64,000 nucleotides of DNA from Saccharomonospora sp. NB11 (GCF_015910535.1 NZ_JACBJG010000004.1:124001-188000); one strand, 5' to 3'; shown: positions 9,512 to 17,503, counted from the stretch's first letter. The notes: generated by a model from the sequence alone, not told the origin. Program-made: numbers and translations.

Positions 9512-9530
9512 TATGGTTAGCCTTACCTAA
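9512..9530 (-). promoter_or_regulatory. Iron box (IdeR/DmdR1-type operator) of the dhb operon
   Basis: Read on the minus strand, the 19-mer matches the actinobacterial iron-box consensus TTAGGTTAGGCTAACCTAA at 16 of 19 positions by hand count. It lies 22-40 bp before the dhbC start, where a bound repressor would block the promoter. Confidence 0.85.
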
Positions 9531-9795
9531 TCAGCAAAAGCCGTCGGCGACAAGGTGACCTTCGGGACGAACGTGGAGACTCGCCTCACATCGAGGCGCT
9601 GTCGGCGATTTCCCTGCCAGAGCGTTCTTTCACACACCTTTCGCGGCGACACAGTGGACGTTCGGCGAGACGCATACTCGGACCCCGGACAGCGGTCGCA
9701 CGCCGACCACATCGGCCGACGGCACCAGCCGAGACCGCGCCTCATCGCACCGACCTCCCTCCGTCGCCGCGCTCGACAGAAGATCATTTCACGTT

Positions 9796-9814
9796 GTAGG
9801 AAAGGCTAACCTAA
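9796..9814 (+). promoter_or_regulatory. Second iron box, upstream of the TRIC/UPF0126 gene
   Basis: The 19-mer ending GGCTAACCTAA matches the iron-box consensus at 16 of 19 positions by hand count. It lies 134 bp before the plus-strand TRIC gene and about 306 bp before dhbC. It could regulate the TRIC gene, or serve as a distal second site for dhbC. The 457-bp gap 9491-9947 holds no convincing gene, only these two boxes. Confidence 0.75.
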
Positions 9815-9947
9815 TCGCCTCGGGGACGAAAGGGATCGTGTCCCCCACACGTCGAGACCTGCGTTCGTCACGGCGGACGTGTGACCACGCGCACCGAGCG
9901 ACATGGGGAGACAGCACACCCACCCCGACCGAAGCGAGACTGACGAC

Positions 9948-10619
9948 ATGTTCCACTCGCCGGTCGTCCTCGCCCTGGACCTGCTGGGCACGTTCGCCTT
10001 CGCATTGAACGGCGCACTCACGGCCATCCGGGCCGCACGACTGGACCTCGTGGGCGTCCTCGTGCTGGGCATGGTCACCGCCCTCGGCGGTGGGATGATC
10101 CGCGACATCCTGCTCAACGTGCCGCCCGCCACGTTCGGCGACCTGCGCTATCTCGGCCTCGCCGCCGGGGGCGCTCTCGTCGCGTTCGTCCTGAGCGTGG
10201 AACTCCAGCGGTACGCGCGACTGATCAACGTCTTCGACGCCGTCGGGTTGAGCGTGTTCTGCGTGACCGGCATGAGCAAGGCACTCGACGCCGGCATGGG
10301 CAGCGTGCAGGCCGTCCTCCTCGGCGTGATCACCGCCGTCGGCGGCGGCACACTGCGCGACATGGCCGTGATGCGGGTTCCGACCGTACTCACCAGCGAC
10401 TTCTACGCCGTCCCCGCGCTCGTCGGCGCGATGCTGGCCGCCACCGGCGTGTGGCTCGGCCTCGACGGGCTCGTCGCCGCGCTGGTCCCCGCGGCCGTGG
10501 CCTTCACCATCCGCATGCTCGGCGTCCGTTACAGCCTTCGAATGCCCCGCACCCGCGAGGCCGATCCCGCGACCGGCCGACGACGTCGCGGCGGCCGCGA
10601 CAAGAAGCGAGACGACTGA
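9948..10619 (+). CDS. TRIC / UPF0126 (YadS/YicG) family small-solute or cation channel
   Basis: This 223-residue membrane protein has two tandem UPF0126 repeats. The first begins LDLLGTFAFALNGALTA (about residue 8) with GMVTALGGGMIRD; the second begins FDAVGLSVFCVTGMSKA (about 94) with GVITAVGGGTLRDM. These GGGxxRD motifs are the family hallmark. Bacterial members are described as TRIC cation channels or glycine transporters; which applies here is unknown. The ATG at 9948 is preferred over the ATG at 9903, whose extra 15 residues are polar and outside the first repeat. The C-terminus is basic and cytosolic-looking. An iron box upstream hints at iron-dependent expression. Confidence 0.88.
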   Translation: MFHSPVVLALDLLGTFAFALNGALTAIRAARLDLVGVLVLGMVTALGGGMIRDILLNVPPATFGDLRYLGLAAGGALVAFVLSVELQRYARLINVFDAVGLSVFCVTGMSKALDAGMGSVQAVLLGVITAVGGGTLRDMAVMRVPTVLTSDFYAVPALVGAMLAATGVWLGLDGLVAALVPAAVAFTIRMLGVRYSLRMPRTREADPATGRRRRGGRDKKRDD

Positions 10620-10932
10620 CAGCAGAAGGCCCAGCCCCCACCTTCCGCACGATCCACTCGGCAACGCGGGGCCACGAGACCACCCGACTCGTCTCGACCA
10701 CGTTGCGACGTCGTCACGGTGTCGACACCAGCGCGCCCGGATCGACGAGCGACAGCACACGGCCTATGGCCGCCCACCAGCGACGACGTGCATTCCACAC
10801 CGGATCACCACGGACCGGACTACTCCATTCGGCCTACAACCTTCGGCGGCACGAATTCGGCAGCAGTTTGTTTAAGGTTCACCCGATCGTGTGTCTTTTC
10901 CGGACTTGAGTCCGGATCCAACCGGAGGTGGC
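10620..10932. other. Intergenic region between TRIC gene and subtilase gene
   Basis: This 313-bp stretch has no supported coding frame. Its only clear structure is the perfect inverted repeat at 10899-10916 next to the protease ribosome site. The rest presumably holds the protease promoter, but I see no strong -35/-10 pair. Confidence 0.6.
10899..10916 (+). promoter_or_regulatory. Perfect inverted repeat beside the subtilase ribosome-binding site
   Basis: Eight-base arms TCCGGACT/AGTCCGGA flank a 2-base centre, ending 7 bases before the GGAGG site. It could be a repressor operator or a 5' leader hairpin limiting translation. Confidence 0.55.
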
Positions 10933-12351
10933 ATGTCCCGCTTCAGATCCCTGCTGCTCCCGACCGCACTCGCGGTCGGCGCCGGCAGCGTCCTCGTCGC
11001 ACCCGCGGCGACCGCCGAGTCGCCCAGCGTGGACTGCGACACCACGAGCACCCCCTACACCTACGTGGTGCTGTACGAGCCCCACACCCCGCAGGCCGAG
11101 GTCGATGCCGAACTGGCCGCCACGTGTGGTTCGCGGGTCGCCTACTACTCGGAGATCGGCGTCGCCGTCGCCAGCTCGCGCAACGCCGACTTCGCCGAAC
11201 TCGTCGGTGTCGACCGGGCCTACTCCGGCGCCCGTGAGGTCGACGACCCGGCTCCCTCCGGCGCCGCCGCGCTGCGCGCCCAGGCCCGGGCGGAGATCGA
11301 GACCGAGGAGACCGTGGAGGTCGTCACCACCACCGACCTCTCGGCCCAGCAGTGGGACATGCGGATGATCAAGGCTCCGCAGGCCAACGCGATCGACGAG
11401 GGCAGCCCCTCGGTGACCGTGGGCGTGCTGGACTCCGGCATCGAGCCCACCCACCCCGCGCTCGTCGGCGCGCTCGACCCGACGACGTCGGCCGGGTGCA
11501 ACACGGGTGCCCCCGACACCGACCCCGAGGCGTGGGCTCCGACGACGTCCGACCACGGGACTCACGTCGCGGGCACCATCGCGGGCAAGGACACCGCTCG
11601 CGGCTTCACCGGCATCGCCCCGGGCGTGCGGATGGCGTCGGTGAAGGTCGTCAACGACGAGGGCTACATCTACCCCGAGGCCGCCGTGTGCGGGTTCATG
11701 TGGGCCGCCGAGCACGGCTTCGCCGTGACCAACAACAGCTACTACGTCGACCCGGGCATGTTCTACTGCCCGAGCCAGCCGGGCGACTCGGCCGCCTTCG
11801 AGGCCGTGCGACGCGCCGTCGCCTACTCGCAGCAGCGTGGCGTGCTGAACGTGGCCGCCGCGGGCAACAGCGGCTTCGACCTGACCGACCCGCCCGCCAC
11901 CGACCCCAACCGGGGACACCCGGTGAACTCCGGCTGCAAGATCCTGCCCAAGAGCCTCGACGGCGTGGTGACCGTCTCCGCGGTCGGCTACAACGGCACC
12001 AAGTCCTCGTACAGCAACTACGGCACCGGTGAGGTCGACGTGACCGCGCCGGGCGGCGACAGTGCCCAGCTTCCGCCGGAGGGCGAAGGCGCGGGCTGCC
12101 CGATCTCCAGCGTGTTCAACGGCCAGTACGGCACGAAGTGCGGGACCTCCATGGCCTCCCCGCACGCCGCCGGCGTGGCCGCGCTGATCGCGAGCAAGCG
12201 CCCCAACCTGCCGCCGCAGGCGATCGCCGCTCAGCTGCGCGCCAAGGCCACCCCGGTGGCGTGCGACGGCGCCGAAGAGTGCACCGGGCCCGCCGCGAAG
12301 AACTCCTTCTACGGCCACGGCCTCGTCGACGCCCTGGCCGCCGTGCGGTAG
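10933..12351 (+). CDS. Secreted S8 (subtilisin-like) serine protease
   Basis: This 472-residue preproprotein has a signal peptide (basic start, hydrophobic core, cleavage near APAATA-ES, about residue 29), a propeptide of about 100 residues with a Glu/Thr-rich end, then the S8 domain. The catalytic triad is visible: Asp in VGVLDSGIEP (about 174), His in DHGTHVAGT (about 212) and Ser in GTSMASPHAAG (about 413), with the oxyanion Asn in AAAGNSG. Several Cys in the catalytic domain suggest disulfides. The ATG at 10933 is chosen because GGAGG lies 4 nt upstream. It is monocistronic, with a terminator hairpin downstream. The likely role is extracellular protein degradation. Confidence 0.94.
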   Translation: MSRFRSLLLPTALAVGAGSVLVAPAATAESPSVDCDTTSTPYTYVVLYEPHTPQAEVDAELAATCGSRVAYYSEIGVAVASSRNADFAELVGVDRAYSGAREVDDPAPSGAAALRAQARAEIETEETVEVVTTTDLSAQQWDMRMIKAPQANAIDEGSPSVTVGVLDSGIEPTHPALVGALDPTTSAGCNTGAPDTDPEAWAPTTSDHGTHVAGTIAGKDTARGFTGIAPGVRMASVKVVNDEGYIYPEAAVCGFMWAAEHGFAVTNNSYYVDPGMFYCPSQPGDSAAFEAVRRAVAYSQQRGVLNVAAAGNSGFDLTDPPATDPNRGHPVNSGCKILPKSLDGVVTVSAVGYNGTKSSYSNYGTGEVDVTAPGGDSAQLPPEGEGAGCPISSVFNGQYGTKCGTSMASPHAAGVAALIASKRPNLPPQAIAAQLRAKATPVACDGAEECTGPAAKNSFYGHGLVDALAAVR

Positions 12352-12420
12352 TCCGGACGGACACCGAGGTGGGGTCGTCGACAACCGACGAGCCGTCGAC
12401 GCCCCCACCGTGACGACGAA

Positions 12421-12442
12421 GCCGGCGCTCTCCAGCGCCGGC
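12421..12442 (+). terminator. Hairpin terminator after the subtilase gene
   Basis: A perfect 9-bp stem (GCCGGCGCT/AGCGCCGGC) has a 4-base loop. There is no T-run, as is common in high-GC actinomycetes. It separates convergent genes and may work in both directions. Confidence 0.75.
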
Positions 12443-12511
12443 GTATAGGTCGTTATACATCCAACGTGGACGCTCACCGGCCCGGCCGACCGGGCACCCG
12501 ACGTCCCGAGG

Positions 12512-12895
12512 TCAGGACCGCTGGCGCGCGTCCTTCTCCTTCAGCCGCGCCAGCTCCTTGCGCACCTCCGCCTGCGTGGCCCGCTCCCGTTCGAGCCACT
12601 CGGGCATTTCCGCCTTCAGCGCGTTGATCTGTTCCGTGGTCAGCGCCTCGGTGACCCCGCCACGTGCGAGCCCGCTGATGGAGACCCCGAGTCGGGCCGC
12701 GACGACCGGACGCGGGTGGGGCCCGTTGCGACGCAGCTCGCGCAGCCACTCCGGCGGGTCCGTCTGCAGGGCGTTCAGTTCGTCGCGCGAGACGACGCCG
12801 TCCCGGAAGCTTTCCGGCGCCGCGTCGGGGTAGATGCTCAGCTTCTTCGCCGCGGTCGCGGGCTTCATGGTCTGGGGCTTCTTGCGCGACGTCAT
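12512..12895 (-). CDS. DUF5997 family protein
   Basis: This 127-residue soluble protein opens KKPQTMKPATAAKKLSIY, which I recognise as the DUF5997 pattern. A repeated layout follows: a short helix then PPEWLRELRRNGPHPRPVVAARLGVS, and PEWLERERATQAEVRKELARLKEKD at the end. The middle looks like a helix-turn-helix-style segment (VAARLGVSISGLARGGV), but no function is established. It is divergent from the LysR-type substrate-domain gene 60 bp away. In my memory of actinobacterial genomes these two families are regular neighbours, so a functional pair is likely. Confidence 0.75.
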   Translation of the reverse strand: MTSRKKPQTMKPATAAKKLSIYPDAAPESFRDGVVSRDELNALQTDPPEWLRELRRNGPHPRPVVAARLGVSISGLARGGVTEALTTEQINALKAEMPEWLERERATQAEVRKELARLKEKDARQRS

Positions 12896-12954
12896 GCCGT
12901 CCAGCGTAACGACCGGCGTCCCGCCGGTGCCGCCGACGCCAGTACGCTGGTCCG

Positions 12955-13707
12955 GTGCCCGATTCGGACGACCAGCCCACCTTCACACTCGCCTACGTTC
13001 CCGGCGTGACGCCCGACAAGTGGGTGCGGAAGTGGACCGAGCGGGTACCGAGGGTTCCTCTCACGCTGCTGCAGGTCACCCCCGCCGACGCCGCCGACAC
13101 GGTGCGTCGTCGGGACGCCGACGCCGTGTTGCTGCGCCTGCCGACCGATCGCGACGGCCTGCACGCGATCCCCCTCTACACCGAGACGACCGTCGTCATG
13201 GTGCCGAAGGACCACTACGTGGCCGCCGCCGACGAGGTCAGCCTCGACGACGTGACCGACGAGATCACCTTGCACCCGCAGGACGACACCCTCGACTGGG
13301 AACGCCCTCCGGGCCGCCCCGCCATCGAGCGCCCCGCCACCACCAAGGCGGCCGTCGAGCTCGTGGCGGCGGGCATCGGAGTACTGATCGTGCCCCAGTC
13401 CCTCGCCCGCCTGTATCACCGCCGCGACCTCGTCTATCGGCCGGTGACGGACGCGCCGCAGTCCCGAGTCGCCCTGTCCTGGCTGGAGGACGAGACGACC
13501 GAGCTGATGGAGGAATTCATCGGCATCGTCCGAGGACGCACCGTCAACAGCACCCGGGGGCGACAACAGCAACCCGCTGCGAAGGACAAGCGCACCACGA
13601 CGAAGGCCAAGGCTGCGAAGCAGCCGAAACCGACGTCGAGTCGTCGCACTCCCCGCTCGGGTGGCCCGAAACGCGGCAGTCGGAAGAACCCGCGTCGCCG
13701 CCGCTGA
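12955..13707 (+). CDS. LysR substrate-binding-domain protein without a DNA-binding domain, with a basic C-terminal tail
   Basis: The first 190 residues fit the periplasmic-binding-like effector domain of LysR regulators: an opening strand FTLAYVPGV, VPLTLLQVTPADAADTVRRRDADAVLLR, then IPLYTETTVVMVPKDH and the ELVAAGIGVLIVPQSLARL block. The usual N-terminal helix-turn-helix is missing. Instead the last 60 residues are rich in Lys, Arg, Pro and Gln, resembling a nucleic-acid-binding tail. The GTG start at 12955 is the first in frame. The pairing with divergent DUF5997 suggests a two-part regulator: ligand sensor plus separate partner. This role is inference. Confidence 0.78.
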   Translation: MPDSDDQPTFTLAYVPGVTPDKWVRKWTERVPRVPLTLLQVTPADAADTVRRRDADAVLLRLPTDRDGLHAIPLYTETTVVMVPKDHYVAAADEVSLDDVTDEITLHPQDDTLDWERPPGRPAIERPATTKAAVELVAAGIGVLIVPQSLARLYHRRDLVYRPVTDAPQSRVALSWLEDETTELMEEFIGIVRGRTVNSTRGRQQQPAAKDKRTTTKAKAAKQPKPTSSRRTPRSGGPKRGSRKNPRRRR

Positions 13708-13725
13708 CGGCCGCCCAACGCGACA

Positions 13726-13755
13726 GGGCCCCGCGCCGATCCCGACGCGGGGCCC
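13726..13755. terminator. Bidirectional hairpin terminator
   Basis: A perfect 10-bp stem (GGGCCCCGCG/CGCGGGGCCC) with a 10-base loop lies between two convergent genes. Confidence 0.8.
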
Positions 13756-13770
13756 CTCGTCACCTCGCAC

Positions 13771-14916
13771 TCAGAGCGCGCAGTACGCGTCGAGTGCAGC
13801 CTGGCCGACGTCCTGCTGCCCCTTCGTCCCACCGATGAGGTGGAACTCGTTGGCCGCGAGAACGACCTGCTTCTCGCCGTCGTCACTGGTCAACCAGAGC
13901 GTGAAGTAGCCGAGGACACCACCGGTGTGCTGCCACACCGGACCGCACGGCGTCTCGGCCTTGATCACGCCGAGCCCGTAGCCGGCCGTGCCGTCCTCGC
14001 TGGCAGGCACGAGCGTCTTGAGCTCCTCCAACTGCTGCTCGGGCAGCAGCTCACCGGTGAGCAACGCGCGCTCGAATGTCGCCAGGTCGTCCAACGTGGA
14101 CACCATGGCTCCCGCCGCACCGCTCACCTGGACGTTGGACACCGTGACGTCCCGAATGAGCAGGCTGGTGGCCCAGAAGTGACCGGACATCCACTCGCCG
14201 TCCGTCGTCGGCTCGGTGGGATAGCTGGTGTCCGTCAGACCGAGCGGCTCGATGATGCGCTGCTCGATCTCCGTCGCCGGGTGGTTGCCCGTGACGGCCT
14301 CGATCACCATCCCCGCGAGGATATAGTTGGTGTTCGAGTAGAAGAACTTCTCCCCCGGCGCACCGACCGGTGCCCGCTTCAGCGCGATGTCGACCAACGC
14401 CTGCGGCTCGTACTGCTGATGCGGGTTGAGGTTGGCGGCGTACGGCAACGCCACCTCCGCCGCGTCGAGGTACTCCGGCAGGCCGGACGAGTGGTTCAAC
14501 AACTGACGAACGGTGATCGTCGAGCCGTCGTGCTGCCCCGTGTTCACCGCGTCGGGCAACCACGTGGCCACCGTGTCGTCCAGCGACAGCTTGCCTTCCG
14601 CTTCCAACTGCAGCAGCACGGTGGCCACGAAGGCCTTGGTGTTGCTGCCGATGCGGAAGCGGTGCTGGGGGTCGGCGGGCACGTCCTTGAACCGGTCGGC
14701 CTCACCCGCCGCGACGTACTCGGCGTCGTCGCCGTCCCGGACGAGACCGATGACGCCGGGATAACCGTCGCTGACGCCGAGTTCGGCGCCCGCCTGCAGG
14801 ATGTCGGCAGCCGTGTCGGTGTCGGCCGCGGCGACGCCGGGGCCGGCGAGAGCCACCGTCGCCAGCGACAGCACGGCGCCGAGAACGGGTACGCGTTTCC
14901 TCAAAAATCCTCCCAT
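13771..14916 (-). CDS. Secreted beta-lactamase-fold serine hydrolase (D-Ala-D-Ala carboxypeptidase R61 type)
   Basis: This 381-residue exported enzyme has a signal peptide (basic RKR, hydrophobic core, cleavage near GVAAADT, about residue 31). The class C/R61 serine motifs are visible: SNTK (the SxxK nucleophile, about residue 91) in RIGSNTKAFVATVLL, the Tyr motif YSN in FFYSNTNYILAG (about 193) and HTGG near residue 335. The R61-like DD-peptidases act on peptidoglycan stem peptides; some relatives are esterases. It stands alone, convergent with the LysR-like gene and next to the TetR gene on the same strand. Confidence 0.9.
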   Translation of the reverse strand: MGGFLRKRVPVLGAVLSLATVALAGPGVAAADTDTAADILQAGAELGVSDGYPGVIGLVRDGDDAEYVAAGEADRFKDVPADPQHRFRIGSNTKAFVATVLLQLEAEGKLSLDDTVATWLPDAVNTGQHDGSTITVRQLLNHSSGLPEYLDAAEVALPYAANLNPHQQYEPQALVDIALKRAPVGAPGEKFFYSNTNYILAGMVIEAVTGNHPATEIEQRIIEPLGLTDTSYPTEPTTDGEWMSGHFWATSLLIRDVTVSNVQVSGAAGAMVSTLDDLATFERALLTGELLPEQQLEELKTLVPASEDGTAGYGLGVIKAETPCGPVWQHTGGVLGYFTLWLTSDDGEKQVVLAANEFHLIGGTKGQQDVGQAALDAYCAL

Positions 14917-15036
14917 GGGAACGGTCGTGAGCCGGGCGCTGCCCGGACGTCCCGGAACACCCGACTCGTGATCACCGTCGACCGTAGGTCAGGGCGTTGA
15001 ATTCGGGGTGAAACCCCAGCGTGGGCGCGGTCGGAG

Positions 15037-15645
15037 TCAGGATCCGCCACGCACGATGCGGTCGAGTTGCTCGTCGAGCAGGTCCTGAGCATACGGGGCT
15101 GCCGTGTGTCCGATGAGGACCAGATCACCGAGCCCACTCGCGAGCGCGAGCAGCACCGTGGCGGCACGGGCGGGGTCGACGCCGTCCGCGACGTCTCCCT
15201 CTTCTCGCGCCTTGCCGAGTTGCAGAGCGAGGAAATCGACGAGTTCGGTGTGTCCGGTTCGCAGTTCCTTCACCATCGCGGCGTCCTCCAGCGCCGCGGT
15301 GTCGAACATCTGCGCCACCCGACGGTGCGCCAGCCGCGACGGGGTGGTCGGCACCAACGAGCGAAGAATGATCCGGACCACCAGCAGGCTCGACGGCTCG
15401 ACGCCCGCTTTCGCGAGGTCCGCCTCGATCCGCTGCCGCGTGAGCCGCTGCACGTGCGCGTAGGTGGCCCGCAGCAAATCGGTCCGGTTGGTGAAGTAGT
15501 GCTGGACGCGCCCGAGGGAGACACCCGCCTCGGTCGCCACCCGGCGGAAGGTCAACGCGTCGACTCCACCCTGCTCGACGGTGCGCAGCGCCGCCTCGAT
15601 CAGCTCACCGCGTCGCTCCTCGTAGGTCACGCCGACACCCCGCAC
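15037..15645 (-). CDS. TetR-family transcriptional regulator
   Basis: This 202-residue protein has an N-terminal helix-turn-helix: RRGELIEAALRTVEQGG, then LTFRRVATEAGVSLGRVQHYF (residues about 30-50), ending with NRTDLLRATY as in TetR proteins. The rest is a helical ligand domain with LLALASGLGDLVLIG near the C-terminus. The GTG at 15643-15645 was chosen because GAGGAGG lies 5 nt before it; a GTG 15 nt further in is the alternative. It diverges from a small membrane-protein gene, with a palindrome between them, so it probably represses that gene and itself. The ligand is unknown. Confidence 0.88.
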   Translation of the reverse strand: MRGVGVTYEERRGELIEAALRTVEQGGVDALTFRRVATEAGVSLGRVQHYFTNRTDLLRATYAHVQRLTRQRIEADLAKAGVEPSSLLVVRIILRSLVPTTPSRLAHRRVAQMFDTAALEDAAMVKELRTGHTELVDFLALQLGKAREEGDVADGVDPARAATVLLALASGLGDLVLIGHTAAPYAQDLLDEQLDRIVRGGS

Positions 15646-15732
15646 TCGCGCCTCCTCGTCGCCGTCCGACAAGAGCAGATCATACGTATTGACGTGCCCA
15701 ACGGGTACACGACGTGCTACGCTCGCGCAGTC

Positions 15733-15748
15733 CAATACAGAAGTATTG
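15733..15748. promoter_or_regulatory. Palindromic operator candidate for the TetR regulator
   Basis: A perfect inverted repeat CAATAC-agaa-GTATTG lies in the 129-bp divergent region, 27 bp before the small membrane-protein start. It is A+T-rich against a GC-rich background, as TetR operators often are. Confidence 0.65.
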
Positions 15749-15774
15749 CTTTGCTGAGACACCTGGGGGCTACC

Positions 15775-16008
15775 GTGAGCAAGAGCGTGGGCATCCTGGA
15801 GCCGGTCGGCATCCTGCTGGCGGTGCAGGGCATCGGAGGAACGGTCAACAACATCCTGGGCGACGGACCGAGCTGGTTCCTGCTCAACCACATCGACGCA
15901 CTGGAGGGCTTCCGCCTGCCACTGCACGTCCTGATGGCCGTCGTGGGTGTCCTGCTGGTCGTCGGCCCGCAACTGCGGAAGTGGCGCGGCGACCGGACAA
16001 CACGCTGA
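15775..16008 (+). CDS. Small membrane protein, unknown function
   Basis: This 77-residue protein starts at a GTG and has two hydrophobic segments: about residues 8-30 (VGILEPVGILLAVQGIGGTV) and about 48-68 (PLHVLMAVVGVLLVVGPQL). The end is basic (RKWRGDRTTR), so both ends may face the cytosol. GGGGG lies 6-7 nt before the start. No family is recognised. Divergence from a TetR gene with a palindrome between them suggests inducible expression; small integral proteins in this setting are often efflux or stress factors, but nothing in the sequence shows that. Confidence 0.68.
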   Translation: MSKSVGILEPVGILLAVQGIGGTVNNILGDGPSWFLLNHIDALEGFRLPLHVLMAVVGVLLVVGPQLRKWRGDRTTR

Positions 16009-16013
16009 CCCTT

Positions 16014-16048
16014 CCCGTGCGCATCGCGGGCACGGCGGTGCGCACGGG
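16014..16048. terminator. Bidirectional hairpin terminator
   Basis: A perfect 10-bp stem (CCCGTGCGCA/TGCGCACGGG) fills the 40-bp gap between the convergent small membrane-protein and DUF3140 genes. Confidence 0.75.
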
Positions 16049-16384
16049 TCAGTCCTTCAACGGGTCGTGTCCCCAGTTCATCAGGGAATACCGCCAGGGC
16101 GTGGCGGAGACGTCCCCGTCGGGCCGCTGCGCGAGATGTCGGTGCACGTAGGAGACGACCTTGCGCATGTGCGCGGCGTCGTCCTCGTCGAGATCGCTCT
16201 TCTTCGACCGCAGCAGCCGCACGATGCGTCGCCCGGACTCGTGCCCCGTCGACTCGCCGCCGGAACTCTTGTCCCCCACGCTGCGCGACTCGGACGTCTC
16301 CAGCCACTTCTCCAACTCCACGGCCGTCATGTTCACGGCCTCGTTCCAGTCCTGCCAGATCTCGTCCACCGCGTCGGCGCTCAT
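16049..16384 (-). CDS. DUF3140 family protein
   Basis: This 111-residue protein matches the DUF3140 pattern along its length: WQDWNEAVNMTAVELEKWLE (about residues 10-29), the GGESTGHESGRRIVRLL block (about 42-58), DDAAHMRKVVSYVHRHLAQRP and the ending WRYSLMNWGHDP. I recall the family as a small, soluble actinobacterial and proteobacterial protein that may bind DNA; that role is not demonstrated here. The ATG at 16382-16384 follows GGGGAG 6 nt upstream. It is monocistronic. Confidence 0.85.
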   Translation of the reverse strand: MSADAVDEIWQDWNEAVNMTAVELEKWLETSESRSVGDKSSGGESTGHESGRRIVRLLRSKKSDLDEDDAAHMRKVVSYVHRHLAQRPDGDVSATPWRYSLMNWGHDPLKD

Positions 16385-16512
16385 GTCGCTCTCCCCGCCT
16401 TCCGACACCCATCCCCTGTGTCGATACCCGCCCGGAACGCGACGACACGAGCCACGGTCAGTGATCAGTACACTGCGCACGGTACGGGAGCGGCTTGCGA
16501 CGGAAGGTGTTC

Positions 16513-17430
16513 ATGGGACTCGGGAAGTCGGTTCGTCTGTTCCTTGCGGACGGAACGCCGGGCGGCCTCATCACCGCCGAAATCATGAACTGGACCGGGC
16601 ACGTCCTCAGCGCCCCGCGATCCGACCTCCGCTCATTGCTCAAGCGCCCGGAGACCAACCGCACCGGCATCTACCTCTTGCTCGGCGACGATCCGAACAG
16701 CCCCGGCAACACTCGCGCCTACATCGGGGAAGGCGACGACGTGGGACGCCGCCTCGAAGCGCACGCACGCGAACAGGGCGGTAAGGAGTTCTGGGAACGC
16801 GCCATCGTCCTGACGAGCAAGGACATGAATCTGACGAAAGCGCACGCACGCTATTTGGAATCACGTTTCATTGCTCTCGCCCAGAGCGCGGGTCGGGCCG
16901 TTCTCGAGAACTCGACAGCTCCCCAGCCCATTCCGCTGCCGGAAGCAGACCGCTCGGACATGGAATTCTTCATCGAGCAAGCCAAGATCGTGCTCCCGGT
17001 CCTCGGCGTGAACCTCCTGCGGTCCACCCGGGAACTGCCCACGGCGCCCGGGTCTCCTCCCGAGAGCACGTCGGCAGCGACGTCTCCACAGCTCGAACTG
17101 ACCGACAACAAGGGTTCGCGAGCGACCGCACAGGAGGTCGACGGCGAGTTCACGGTGCGCGAAGGGTCGCTGGCCCGCCCCGCGTGGACCGGATCCCCGC
17201 ACAACTACCGCAAGCTGCGTCAGCGATTGGAGGACGACGGCACGTTGGTGCCGTGTTCCGAGGGACGGGCCATGCGCTTCTCGCGCGATCACGTGTTCGC
17301 CAGTCCGAGCGCGGCCGCAGCCGTGGTACTCGGCCGCCCGGCTAGCGGACGCAAAAGTTGGCGCGTCGTCGGCTCACGCACGACGTATGCCGAGTGGCAG
17401 GAGAGCCTTCTCGACAGCGAGACGCCCTGA
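16513..17430 (+). CDS. GIY-YIG nuclease with C-terminal DUF4357 domain
   Basis: This 305-residue protein has a GIY-YIG endonuclease core: TGIYLLLGDDP (about residue 48) and RAYIGEGDDVGRRLEAH (about 65), with a plausible catalytic Glu in YLESRFIALA near residue 118. A linker rich in Ser, Thr and Pro follows. The C-terminus (about 215-300) fits DUF4357, ending with FASPSAAAAVVLGRPASGRKSW. I recall this architecture as a family of free-standing nucleases sometimes near restriction or defence genes; none are adjacent here. The ATG at 16513 has GGAAGG 5 nt upstream and is preferred over the TTG at 16495. Confidence 0.85.
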   Translation: MGLGKSVRLFLADGTPGGLITAEIMNWTGHVLSAPRSDLRSLLKRPETNRTGIYLLLGDDPNSPGNTRAYIGEGDDVGRRLEAHAREQGGKEFWERAIVLTSKDMNLTKAHARYLESRFIALAQSAGRAVLENSTAPQPIPLPEADRSDMEFFIEQAKIVLPVLGVNLLRSTRELPTAPGSPPESTSAATSPQLELTDNKGSRATAQEVDGEFTVREGSLARPAWTGSPHNYRKLRQRLEDDGTLVPCSEGRAMRFSRDHVFASPSAAAAVVLGRPASGRKSWRVVGSRTTYAEWQESLLDSETP

Positions 17431-17456
17431 GAGCCTCAGCGTCCCCAGACATGCCG

Positions 17457-17490
17457 CGGCCCGGCCGAACAGGAGTGTTCGGCCGGGCCG
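17457..17490. terminator. Very strong bidirectional hairpin terminator
   Basis: A perfect 14-bp GC-rich stem with a 6-base loop lies between the convergent GIY-YIG and permease genes. It is the most stable simple hairpin noticed in the window. Confidence 0.88.
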
Positions 17491-17503
17491 GGGAGGGACG
17501 TGC

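Noticed and set aside
9527..9809. Short open frames on both strands between the two iron boxes
   Set aside because: They overlap the iron boxes, lack ribosome sites and have no recognisable composition. The region is better read as regulatory.
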